Below, piece after piece: positions 35,607 through 44,353 of a stretch of DNA of 64,000 nt. Each line of letters begins with the position of its first letter. Position 1 is the stretch's first letter. The position numbers were made by a program, and so were the translations under genes. The notes below the pieces were generated by a model that searched no databases, was not told the origin of the DNA, and saw only the letters and a program-made list of their open reading frames with translations. The DNA lies in assembly GCA_947488845.1 (NCBI GenBank), contig CANLBM010000010.1, forward strand, positions 62,001 through 126,000. The letters run 5' to 3'. Source of the stretch: an uncultured Sphingomonadaceae bacterium (lineage in GTDB: Bacteria; Pseudomonadota; Alphaproteobacteria; Sphingomonadales; Sphingomonadaceae).

Positions 35607-37539
35607 GAGAATTGCGAACCTAATGCGTCATTTTGCTAGAATATCATTCATTCTGATATCGCTCTTGATGCTGGCCGCCATTTCTATTCCGGCTTATGCG
35701 CAGGTAAAAATTGCCGAGGTTGAAACGCTGTGGCGATTGCTGGATTATATTGCGGTCGATTATCCCGGCGCAGTAGATAAAGGCAAGGTGACAAACGACG
35801 CTGAATATTCCGAAATGGAGGAGTTTTCGGGAGCTGTCGTCGACGGTTTGGCAAAGCTGCCACCAAAGCCGGGTCGAGCCGACCTGGTTGCAAAAGGTGA
35901 CGAGCTTAATGCGGCCATTGATAATAAAACGTCTCCGGATAAAGTCGCGCGGCAGGCACGCCTGCTGGCAACGGAGTTGCTACGCAGTTATCCTGTTCCA
36001 CTTGCACCCAAAATTGCACCAAACATACAAAATGGCAAACGGCTATATGCTCAAAATTGTGCCAGTTGCCACGGCATGTCTGGTAACGGCCAAGGGCCGA
36101 ATGCAGAGCAGCTCGACCCCGCTCCTATTGCTTTTACCGATGGCGCTCGAGCAAGAGAACGCAGCCTGTTCGCACTTTATCAGGTTATAGGTCAGGGGCT
36201 TGACGGGACAGCAATGCAGAGTTTTGCCGATTTGCCTGCTCAGGATCTTTGGGACATGGCCGCCTATGTGGGCGGCTTTGCATTTGCTGAGGCATCCAAG
36301 GGAGAAGAGCTTTGGGAAAATGACGCGTCTATTCGCGCTCTGTTTCCTGATCTCGCAGCTCTGGCAAGCATGACTCCTGCCAATCTTGGAAAGCAGATTG
36401 GACCAGAAAAAGCAGATGCGGTGATGGCATTCCTGCGGAACCACCCGGATGCCATTGGGGCTACCTCAAGCGGTTCTCTGGCACTATCGCGGACCAAACT
36501 AAAAGAAAGTTTTGCTGCTTATCAAGCAGGCAGAAAAGACGAGGCAGAAACTCTAGCATTATCTGCGTATCTTGACGGCTTTGAACCTCTGGAACCTGCG
36601 CTGGCCTCTCGCGATCCCTCTTTGCTAAAAGCCATTGAACGCTCGATGGCCCGTGTCCGCGCTGCTATCGGTGACGATCTTCCTGTAGCAGAGGTGGAGA
36701 GCCGGATCGACGCGCTTGATCGGCTTTTTTCGGAAGCAGAGTCCGCGTTGGACGCCGATCAAGCCAGCCAGGCATCGGCTTTCGTAGGAGCCTTCACGAT
36801 ATTGCTGCGCGAAGGGCTGGAGGCATTACTGATCGTGGTTGCCATGATTGCGTTTCTGCGCAAAGCCGAACGTCCCGAAGTCATGTTGTATGTGCATGGG
36901 GGCTGGATAACGGCGCTTCTCGCAGGCGGCATCACATGGTTCGCTGCCACCTATCTCATAGGTATCAGCGGCGCTAGCCGTGAACTGACCGAAGGCTTTG
37001 GTTCGCTATTTGCAGCGGTAATCCTGCTTTTTGTGGGCTTGTGGATGCACGGCAAGTCCCGCGCCGATGAGTGGCAACGCTATATCCGCGAAACAATGAG
37101 CAAAGTATTGTCGCGGGGATCTGCATGGTTTCTCTTTGGGCTAGCATTCATTGTCGTTTACCGTGAGGTCTTTGAGACAATACTGTTTTTTGCGGCGCTC
37201 TGGACTGCGGACAATGGTATGATCATTCTGGTTGGCTCTGGAGCCGCGATCTTTTTGCTTATGGCCATTGCCTGGGCAATGCTAAGCTACAGCCGGAAAT
37301 TGCCGATAGGTAAGTTTTTCGCTTACAGCTCAGCATTGATGGTCGTGCTGACAGTGGTTCTCACCGGAAAAGGAATTGCTGCGTTACAGGAAGCCGGTTT
37401 CATAAGCGTGACTCCGCTTCCTGATTTTCTGCAGATTTCGATGTTGGGAATTTTCCCTGCGGTTCAGTCTATTTTGGCCCAGATTGTGGCAATGGGAGTC
37501 ATCGCTATCGGCTATTGGTATAATGCTAGGAAGACTTAA
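35599..37539 (+). CDS. pbrT: PbrT-like FTR1-family permease with cytochrome c domain
   Basis: A 646-residue protein with a signal peptide (ISFILISLLMLAAISIPAYAQ), a helical periplasmic part, a c-type haem site (CASCHG, near residue 153), and a C-terminal FTR1 permease of about seven spans with the metal-binding motifs REGLEALL and YREVFETILFF (REGLE/REVFE). This layout matches PbrT, the lead uptake protein of the pbr operon, and related iron permeases. The start at 35599 overlaps the exporter; ATG 35623 is an equally possible start. Substrate (Pb or Fe) is inferred from the MerR/CDF context. Confidence 0.85.
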   Translation: MPERIANLMRHFARISFILISLLMLAAISIPAYAQVKIAEVETLWRLLDYIAVDYPGAVDKGKVTNDAEYSEMEEFSGAVVDGLAKLPPKPGRADLVAKGDELNAAIDNKTSPDKVARQARLLATELLRSYPVPLAPKIAPNIQNGKRLYAQNCASCHGMSGNGQGPNAEQLDPAPIAFTDGARARERSLFALYQVIGQGLDGTAMQSFADLPAQDLWDMAAYVGGFAFAEASKGEELWENDASIRALFPDLAALASMTPANLGKQIGPEKADAVMAFLRNHPDAIGATSSGSLALSRTKLKESFAAYQAGRKDEAETLALSAYLDGFEPLEPALASRDPSLLKAIERSMARVRAAIGDDLPVAEVESRIDALDRLFSEAESALDADQASQASAFVGAFTILLREGLEALLIVVAMIAFLRKAERPEVMLYVHGGWITALLAGGITWFAATYLIGISGASRELTEGFGSLFAAVILLFVGLWMHGKSRADEWQRYIRETMSKVLSRGSAWFLFGLAFIVVYREVFETILFFAALWTADNGMIILVGSGAAIFLLMAIAWAMLSYSRKLPIGKFFAYSSALMVVLTVVLTGKGIAALQEAGFISVTPLPDFLQISMLGIFPAVQSILAQIVAMGVIAIGYWYNARKT

Positions 37540-37679
37540 TTCTTCGTGATTTTTACTAATTCTTAAACCGATCAAAGACCACAAAATTTGATGATATTAC
37601 ATATCTAACTGCATGAAATATTGGAAATGTTGTTCAAAAGCACTTGATGAACTAACGAGATAATGTATTGGGCGGAACC

Positions 37680-38045
37680 ATGAATGAACGCAGCGGCATA
37701 AATGAAAAAACGTCAGGGCTCTTTCGCCTGATGGCGGTTTTGCTCGTTCTGATTATGTCGAGCATGACGGTAGCCGAAGCAGCTGAATGCGCCAGCGAAC
37801 CACAAAACGCCGAACTGATGTTGATTTCCGACGCCGGACACTCGGATGAAGCCCCTTCGGATAATGACGCCGGTAAACATGGAATCTGTCCGCATGGTCA
37901 TTGCCATAACGGCAGCGTTACCACAGAACGGTTGCTGGGCTTCGACGGTTCAGTGAATCTGGTAAGTTCCAGCTTCAGCAGCAATGCCGATCAATTTGCG
38001 CTGTCTGCGCATTCATCCCGTTTAAAACGACCACCTCGCGTCTGA
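37680..38045 (+). CDS. CzcI-like exported His-rich protein
   Basis: A 121-residue protein starting at ATG 37680 (GGCGGA upstream), with a hydrophobic signal (LMAVLLVLIMSSMTVAEA). The mature part is acidic with a short metal-binding stretch (HGICPHGHCHNG), then a Ser-rich end and a basic tail (RLKRPPRV). Small exported proteins of this kind precede czcCBA in other bacteria (CzcI type) and are thought to modulate expression or bind metal. Sequence similarity by eye is limited to the general layout. Confidence 0.7.
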   Translation: MNERSGINEKTSGLFRLMAVLLVLIMSSMTVAEAAECASEPQNAELMLISDAGHSDEAPSDNDAGKHGICPHGHCHNGSVTTERLLGFDGSVNLVSSSFSSNADQFALSAHSSRLKRPPRV

Positions 38046-38110
38046 ACTAATTCTGACTTGCGCCAGACTCATGGCGTTATTTCAATTAGTTAAGCGAGGA
38101 TTTCTCAGAA

Positions 38111-39340
38111 ATGTTGAAGAAAATGGCGCGCCTGCGCCTCTGTGCGGCAATGATATTTGCCGCGAGCCCTGCCACTGCCGCTCTGGCCGAGGATCAGAGT
38201 GTTAGTTTAAACGAGGCCTTAGTGCGCGCTGGAGCTGAATCGCCTGCCGTGCAAATTTCCCAAGCAGAGATTGATATCGCGCGCGGAAACCAAAAACAAG
38301 CGAGCCTCGGACCAAATCCCGAGGTCTCGGTAGAGGTTGAAAACGTCGCCGGGAGCGGCGTTTTCAAAGGCCTGCGTTCAACCGAATATACAGTTTCTGT
38401 TGGGCAAAGATTGGAGCTCGGCGGTAAACGCGGAGCCAGAACACGTGCGGCGCGAGCGCAGACAAGCCTGGCAGAGGTAGAAGCTGCTATCTCTCAGGCC
38501 GAATTGGCCAGCTCCGTGCGTTTGGCATATACAGAAGCAGTTGCTGCTCAGAGCCGCCTTGACTTTGCAACGCGCGTCGTCGGTCGCAACCGGGAGCTGT
38601 CAAGAATTGCTAGAATCCTCGTTGAAACTGGCCGTGACCCGCCGCTTAGAGCATTGCGCGCTGACGCTGCGCTTGGCGAAGCGGAAGCAGCACTGGAAGC
38701 CGCAAGGGCAGAGGAATATTCCGCCAGATTGCTACTTGCATCGCTTTGGGGCTCGCAAACACCACCTCAGGAAGTTGAGCCGGTCTGGCTCAGCGGCGGT
38801 GACGTAGAATTTGAGGCCGACCTGTCCCAATCCCTACAGATCAAAGCCGCAGAAGCGAACCGGGACGCTGCCAGTGCCATTGTCACGCGCGAACGCGCAA
38901 ATGCTGTTCCGGATCTAACGTTAAGCGGCGGCGCCAGACGTTTTGAAGAAAGCGGGGATACTGCGTTCATCGTGGGTGCTTCGATTGCCATACCGTTTGG
39001 AAATCGCAACCAGGGCAGCATTCAAGCGGCAGAAGCGAGCGTTCGCGGAGCTGAGGCGCGTCGCGCTTTGCGGTTGGTAGCGATCAACCGGGAATATAAT
39101 ATTGCCAGCAATCAACTGGAAGCAACGCAAAGCCGGGTGGAAACTCTGGAAAGCCAGACACTGCCCCAAGCTGAAGAAGCATCAAGGCTGGCCCAACTGG
39201 GATATCAATACGGAAAATTTACCCTGTTGGATGTCCTGGACGCTGCAGCAGCAAGAGACACGGCTGAACTCGGCCTGTTGGAAGCCAAGGTAGCGAGAGC
39301 GGAGGCGGTGATTACACTGCTGAGATTGGCGGCCAGATAG
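38111..39340 (+). CDS. czcC: CzcC-like outer-membrane efflux protein (TolC family)
   Basis: A 409-residue TolC-family channel forming the outer-membrane exit of the RND pump. It has a signal peptide (about 1-27), followed by two repeated OEP halves rich in Ala/Glu helices. Typical strings are ASLGPNPEVSVEVEN, VSVGQRLELGGKRGAR and IPFGNRNQGSIQAAEA, which are close to CzcC/CusC. The ATG is preceded by GAGGATT. It opens the czcCBA block and is followed without a gap by a small membrane protein gene. Confidence 0.9.
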   Translation: MLKKMARLRLCAAMIFAASPATAALAEDQSVSLNEALVRAGAESPAVQISQAEIDIARGNQKQASLGPNPEVSVEVENVAGSGVFKGLRSTEYTVSVGQRLELGGKRGARTRAARAQTSLAEVEAAISQAELASSVRLAYTEAVAAQSRLDFATRVVGRNRELSRIARILVETGRDPPLRALRADAALGEAEAALEAARAEEYSARLLLASLWGSQTPPQEVEPVWLSGGDVEFEADLSQSLQIKAAEANRDAASAIVTRERANAVPDLTLSGGARRFEESGDTAFIVGASIAIPFGNRNQGSIQAAEASVRGAEARRALRLVAINREYNIASNQLEATQSRVETLESQTLPQAEEASRLAQLGYQYGKFTLLDVLDAAAARDTAELGLLEAKVARAEAVITLLRLAAR

Positions 39341-39550
39341 ATGAGAAAACTGGAAGTAGATCACGTCATAATATTGGCTGGCATCTTCACCATGCTGACT
39401 GTTCTAACCGGCCTGTTCATGCTGACGTCGATCGCAATAGCGGTGCCAGATTGCGTCACTACAGAAACCAGTTTTTCCGGTGACAGCGGGCCTCCACAAA
39501 ACCAGAGTTTGACTGCGGGACGGTCACAAAATTCGAGCAGGGATATATAA
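39341..39550 (+). CDS. small membrane protein in the czc operon
   Basis: A 69-residue protein whose ATG follows the CzcC stop codon directly and whose stop lies 1 bp before the CzcB start. It has one hydrophobic span (about 9-35: IILAGIFTMLTVLTGLFMLTS) and a polar C-terminal tail. I know of no named family. The tight packing between czcC and czcB supports it as a real gene; translational coupling alone is another explanation. Confidence 0.6.
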   Translation: MRKLEVDHVIILAGIFTMLTVLTGLFMLTSIAIAVPDCVTTETSFSGDSGPPQNQSLTAGRSQNSSRDI

Positions 39551-39551
39551 A

Positions 39552-40703
39552 ATGAACAACAGAAAATGGATCATAATCGCTGGCCTGGCCATCGCGTTTG
39601 CGGTTGTGCTGGGAGTAATTTTCAATGGCTCAACCGGCGGTAGCGCGGAAAATCAGGGCGCTGCCAACACCACAGAAGAAAATCATTCCGAAGAAGAGGG
39701 CGTTGTCGAAATGACAGAAGAACAGCTGCGCGCCTCTGAAATCGGAATATTCGATGTGGCTCCAAGTTCGCTTGATGCCGAGATTATTGCGCAGGGTAGT
39801 GTTGCACCGTCTCCCCAAGGGCAGGCCATATTGAGTGCAGGCGCTGAAGGCAGGGTCACGAACATCAAAAAGAGGTTGGGAGATGCGGTTCGGCGCGGCG
39901 AGACAGTAGCTACCATAGAGAGCCGCGAAGCCGCCGCAATTAGTTCCGAAGTTACATCGGCAGCTTCTCGGGCCGCGCTTGCCCGGTCGCAGCTGAACCG
40001 TGAGCAGCGCCTCTTCGATGAGAAAATCACCGCACGGGCAGATCTTGAAACGGCGAGAGCAGAAAATCAACAGGCTGCCGCAGAAGCAAGACGGGCAAGC
40101 CAGGCGGCCACTGCGTCAGGTGTCAGCGGACGATTTATTGCTGTGCGCTCACCGATTGGCGGCCGAATAACGTCAAGCCCGGCAATTCTCGGCTCCTATG
40201 TCACCGCACAGGATGAGCTTTTCCGTATCGCCAATCCGAACCTTATTCAAATTGAGGCGGCAGTTCCTGCGGAAGATGCGCGCAAGATCAGCACTGGAGC
40301 AGCGGCCACGGTCGAAACGCCCGAGGGTGAAATCTCCGCTCGGGTATTGGCGGTTACGCCAGCTGCCGATCCGGAAAACAGAGCGGCCATTGTCGTGCTT
40401 GCCCCTGCTTCAGGCGCCAGACTCGTCCCCGGAGAATATGTGCGGGTGCGGATACTTCAGCAGGCGACAAGCGATCAGTCTACGGCATTGATTGTTCCCG
40501 CAGAGGCTGTCCAATCCGTCGAAGGACGCAACGTCGTGTTTGTAAAGACCAAATCTGGTTTCCGTGCACGGTCCGTTACGACCGGAGCGAAGAGCGGCGG
40601 TAGAATCGAGATTGTCGACGGTCTCAAGTCCGGCGAACAAATCGCCGGTAAAAACGCCTTTCTCCTGAAATCTGAACTTGGCCGCGGCGAAGCAGAACAT
40701 TGA
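39552..40703 (+). CDS. czcB: CzcB-like RND periplasmic adaptor
   Basis: A 383-residue membrane fusion protein linking CzcA and CzcC. The N-terminal anchor is followed by a Gly/Glu/His-containing stretch (about 30-50), a lipoyl/barrel-sandwich part (ILSAGAEGRVTNIKKRLGDAVRRG), a coiled-coil hairpin rich in Ala/Arg/Glu (about 130-195), IAVRSPIGGRITSSPAILGSYV, and a C-terminal beta domain (AVQSVEGRNVVFVKTKSGF). Its length is normal for the family. Confidence 0.9.
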   Translation: MNNRKWIIIAGLAIAFAVVLGVIFNGSTGGSAENQGAANTTEENHSEEEGVVEMTEEQLRASEIGIFDVAPSSLDAEIIAQGSVAPSPQGQAILSAGAEGRVTNIKKRLGDAVRRGETVATIESREAAAISSEVTSAASRAALARSQLNREQRLFDEKITARADLETARAENQQAAAEARRASQAATASGVSGRFIAVRSPIGGRITSSPAILGSYVTAQDELFRIANPNLIQIEAAVPAEDARKISTGAAATVETPEGEISARVLAVTPAADPENRAAIVVLAPASGARLVPGEYVRVRILQQATSDQSTALIVPAEAVQSVEGRNVVFVKTKSGFRARSVTTGAKSGGRIEIVDGLKSGEQIAGKNAFLLKSELGRGEAEH

Positions 40704-40731
40704 TTAATACATTCCCATTGGAGCAACGGCT

Positions 40732-43700
40732 ATGATTGCACGTCTCGTCGAAATGTCCGTCCGCAATCGGTATCTTACCGTATTGTTTCTTGCTGCAGTC
40801 GCGGCACTCGGAGTCTTTAATCTGGTTAATCTGCCAATTGATGCTGTCCCTGACATCACCAATAATCAGGTCCAGATCAACACTGTCGACCCTACTCTCT
40901 CACCGCTCGATATTGAACGCTTGGTGACTTATCCGGTTGAAACATCGCTGGCGGGCATTCCGGGACTGCAGACGACCCGATCCATCTCCCGGAACGGCTT
41001 TTCGCAGGTTACGGCGATATTCGACGATAGCGCCGACGTCTACTTTGCTCGTCAACAGGTGGCCGAAAGACTGACCACTGTTCGCAATAGCCTGCCGGCC
41101 ACTGCCGAACCGGCAATGGGACCGGTATCCACAGGGCTTGGCGAGGTTTTGATGTGGACGGTCAGCTACGAGCCATTTGAAAAAGGAAAAGCTGCGGGCG
41201 GTTCTGGCTGGCAATCTGATGGTTCATACCTGACTCCCGAAGGTGAACGCTTGAACGATGAAGTCTCAAAGGCGGCGTATCTACGCACGCTTCAAGACTG
41301 GGTAATCGGACCGCAATTGCGCAACGTCAAGGGCATCGCTGGTGTTGACTCGATTGGTGGTTACGCCAAACAATTTGTCGTTACCCCCTCGGCGGCTCGG
41401 CTTTCTTCCTACGGTATCGGTTTTGACGATCTTTCCGAAGCGCTTGGAAGGGTCAATCTTTCTGTTGGCGCAAACTTCGTTGAACGCGGCGGAGAGGCAT
41501 TTCTGGTGCGGGCAGACGCACGACTCAAATCGCTGGAAGAAATTGAAAATTCGATCATCGCGACACGCGAAGGCATTCCTGTTCGCGTCCGTGACGTTGC
41601 ATCCGTCAGCAATGGCGGCGATTTGCGAACCGGCGCGGCAACCGAGAATGGCGAAGAAGTCGTTGTCGGAACCGCATTGATGCTGCTTGGTGAAAACAGC
41701 CGTGCGGTTGCCGCTGCAACCGGTGAAAGGCTTGCAGAAATCGTCAAGACAATGCCTCCCAACATAAAATTAGAAGTCGTTCTGGACCGTTCGAAACTGG
41801 TCAATGCGACTATCAGCACGGTTGAAAAAAACCTGACCGAGGGAGCTTTGTTGGTTATCGTCGCGCTATTCCTGCTCCTTGGCAATTTCAGGGCAGCGCT
41901 GATTACCGCGCTCGTCATTCCCGTTTCCTTTGTGATGATGGCAATCGGCATGAATCGATTTGGCGTTTCGGGAAATCTCATGAGCTTGGGCGCTCTTGAT
42001 TTCGGCTTGATCGTTGACGGCAGTGTTATCATCGTGGAAAATTTCCTGCGCCGGATGGCAGGCCGGCAACATGAAGAAGGGCGACTTCTATCTCTAGGCG
42101 AACGACTGGAAGAAGTGATCGCATCAACAAGAGAAATGATCAGGCCTTCGCTATTTGGCCAGGCGATAATTTTGCTGGTTTTCGTGCCATTGCTCACCTT
42201 CCAGGGTGTTGAAGGAAAGACCTTCTCGCCGATGGCCATCACCGTAATGCTTGCGCTCATATCGGCGTTTATTCTCTCACTGACCTTGGTCCCGGCATTA
42301 TTGGCTCTGCTGATAAGCGGCCGTGTTTCTGAAAAAGAGGTTCGGATGGTGAGCTGGAGCAAAAGCAAATACGAACCGGCATTACGAAAAGCACTGAAAT
42401 GGCCCGGACGGGCAACCTTGGCAGGCCTTGCCGTATTTGGACTGTCGATCGGTATGTTCGGCTTTCTCGGTAGCGAGTTCATGCCGCAACTCGACGAACA
42501 GGATCTGTCCCTTCAATCGATCCGAATACCGTCCACTTCGCTGGATCAATCTGTTTCAATGCAAAAACAGATCGAGCGGGAGATTTCCAAATTTCCACAG
42601 GTCCGCTTCATGTATTCAAAAACCGGAACAGCTGAAGTGGCCAGCGATCCCATGCCGGTCAATATTTCCGATGCATTTATCATTTTGCGTCCGAAAGATG
42701 AATGGCCCGACCCGTCGCTTTCAAAGACAGAGCTGGTGGAACAGATGGAAGCGAAACTAGCCAATCTCATCGGCCAGAATTACGAGTTCAGTCAGCCCAT
42801 TGAAATGCGTTTCAATGAGTTGATTGCAGGTGTGCGGGGTGATGTTGCCGTCAAGGTATTTGGCGACGACCTCGAGCAGCTGTCGGCCACTGCCAATCAG
42901 CTTGCGACCGTTTTTTCGGGTATTGAAGGTTCTGCGGATGTCCGCGTCGAGCAAACCGAGGGCTTTCCGACATTGGACGTGCAATTCGATAATTCGGCAA
43001 TTGCAGCCCATGGTCTCACCGTTGATGAAGTGGCCGCAACCGTCAGCGCCGCATTGGGCGGCGCCGAAAGCGGGCTGGTATTTCAGGGCGACCGCAGGTT
43101 TGATATTGTTGTGAGGCTACCTGGCGAAGTGCGTAACGATATCGACGCTATCGGAGCGCTACCAGTTATTTTGCCGGAAAATGGTTTCGGGAAAAGGTCG
43201 TCGGTTCCACTCCGATCCTTGGCTACCCTGAAAGAAACCGAAGGCCTCAATCAGATCAGCCGGGAAAACGGACAGCGGCGCGTTGTTGTGCAGCTCAATG
43301 TTCGAGGCCGCGATGTTGGCTCCTTTGTGAACGAAGCGAAGTCCCAAATTGAGCGCGATGTCGCTCTACCATCAGGAGTCATCCTCGAATGGGGCGGGCA
43401 ATTTGAAAGCCTGCAGGCCGCTCAGGCAAGAATCAATCTTGTTGTTCCTGTCATAGCGCTGTTGATCTTTGGTCTGCTGGTCATGGCTCTCGGTAACTTC
43501 CGTATGGCTGCCGCAGTATTTGTCACAGTCCCTCTGGGAATTGCAGGCGGGATATTCTCGCTAGCAGCAACGGGTCTGCCATTCTCTATCTCGGTTGCTG
43601 TGGGCTTTATTGTTCTGGCCGGCGTGGCGGTGCTCAATGGACTTGTGATGATGACCGCCATTCAGGGGCGTCTTGAATCTGGCGTGGAATTGGTTGAGGC

Positions 43701-44001
43701 CATCTACTCTGGCGCAGTCGAACGCTACAGGTCCATTCTGATGACAGCCATCGTGCCGTCATTGGGCTTCGTTCCGATGGCAATCGCGACTGGCACAGGC
43801 GCTGAGGTGCAAAAGCCGTTGGCGATCGTGGTTATCGGCGGTTTGATCACCGCAACGATTTTGACGCTTTTCGTGTTGCCCGCCGTGACACGGTTGATGC
43901 TTGAGCGCGAATTTCCCGATTTGAGGCCGCATATCAAGCGATTCACGCCCTCTTTGGACAAATTTCCAATCCTGCAACGTTTCCGTCCAAAGCCAGAATG
44001 A
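40732..44001 (+). CDS. czcA: CzcA-like heavy-metal RND efflux pump
   Basis: A 1089-residue inner-membrane proton/metal antiporter of the HME-RND group, exporting Co, Zn or Cd. Family marks are LPIDAVPDITNNQVQINT, GISGLQTTRS-like SLAGIPGLQTTRSIS, and the proton-relay helix DFGLIVDGSVIIVENF with two Asp residues. Twelve membrane spans in two halves enclose two large periplasmic loops. The Asp-rich motif in TM4 supports an HME-1 (Czc-like) rather than Cus type, though specificity needs tests. The gene sits between the czcB adaptor and a DUF190 gene. Confidence 0.93.
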   Translation: MIARLVEMSVRNRYLTVLFLAAVAALGVFNLVNLPIDAVPDITNNQVQINTVDPTLSPLDIERLVTYPVETSLAGIPGLQTTRSISRNGFSQVTAIFDDSADVYFARQQVAERLTTVRNSLPATAEPAMGPVSTGLGEVLMWTVSYEPFEKGKAAGGSGWQSDGSYLTPEGERLNDEVSKAAYLRTLQDWVIGPQLRNVKGIAGVDSIGGYAKQFVVTPSAARLSSYGIGFDDLSEALGRVNLSVGANFVERGGEAFLVRADARLKSLEEIENSIIATREGIPVRVRDVASVSNGGDLRTGAATENGEEVVVGTALMLLGENSRAVAAATGERLAEIVKTMPPNIKLEVVLDRSKLVNATISTVEKNLTEGALLVIVALFLLLGNFRAALITALVIPVSFVMMAIGMNRFGVSGNLMSLGALDFGLIVDGSVIIVENFLRRMAGRQHEEGRLLSLGERLEEVIASTREMIRPSLFGQAIILLVFVPLLTFQGVEGKTFSPMAITVMLALISAFILSLTLVPALLALLISGRVSEKEVRMVSWSKSKYEPALRKALKWPGRATLAGLAVFGLSIGMFGFLGSEFMPQLDEQDLSLQSIRIPSTSLDQSVSMQKQIEREISKFPQVRFMYSKTGTAEVASDPMPVNISDAFIILRPKDEWPDPSLSKTELVEQMEAKLANLIGQNYEFSQPIEMRFNELIAGVRGDVAVKVFGDDLEQLSATANQLATVFSGIEGSADVRVEQTEGFPTLDVQFDNSAIAAHGLTVDEVAATVSAALGGAESGLVFQGDRRFDIVVRLPGEVRNDIDAIGALPVILPENGFGKRSSVPLRSLATLKETEGLNQISRENGQRRVVVQLNVRGRDVGSFVNEAKSQIERDVALPSGVILEWGGQFESLQAAQARINLVVPVIALLIFGLLVMALGNFRMAAAVFVTVPLGIAGGIFSLAATGLPFSISVAVGFIVLAGVAVLNGLVMMTAIQGRLESGVELVEAIYSGAVERYRSILMTAIVPSLGFVPMAIATGTGAEVQKPLAIVVIGGLITATILTLFVLPAVTRLMLEREFPDLRPHIKRFTPSLDKFPILQRFRPKPE

Positions 44002-44014
44002 GAAGGAGTGCATA

Positions 44015-44353
44015 ATGCAAAAGCCGCAACAAATATCACTCATGCGGATTTATACCGATGAAGCCGCAATGCATGGGGACGAGACAGTTGTTACCACCAT
44101 TATTGATCGGGCCAGATCTTATGGCCTTCGCGGAGGCACCGTCCTGAAAGGAATATTGGGGTTCTCCTCGTCTTCCATTGTTCATGAACATCACGCGTTC
44201 GGAATTGGCGATAATCCACCGGTGGTGATCGAAATAATCGATGCCCGGGCACGACTGGAAGATTTCTACACTCAGCTAGACGATCTGCGGGGGATCGGGC
44301 TAGTCAGCCTCGAAAAGGTTGATGTTCTCACGCGAGCGGCAGAACAGAAATGA
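44015..44353 (+). CDS. DUF190 family PII-like protein
   Basis: A 112-residue cytoplasmic protein starting 13 bp after czcA, with GAAGGAG just upstream. The sequence LMRIYTDEAAMHGDETVVTTIIDRARSYGLRGGTVLKGILGF is the DUF190 signature, a ferredoxin-like fold related to PII signalling proteins. Members are often encoded with ion channels or metal exporters and may sense a nucleotide or metal. Its stop overlaps the P-type ATPase start by 4 bp, so it may regulate CzcA or the ATPase. Confidence 0.82.
   Translation: MQKPQQISLMRIYTDEAAMHGDETVVTTIIDRARSYGLRGGTVLKGILGFSSSSIVHEHHAFGIGDNPPVVIEIIDARARLEDFYTQLDDLRGIGLVSLEKVDVLTRAAEQK

Noticed and set aside
41409..42482. 357-residue minus-strand open frame inside czcA
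   Set aside because: Ser/Thr/Arg-rich shadow of the well-supported czcA gene.
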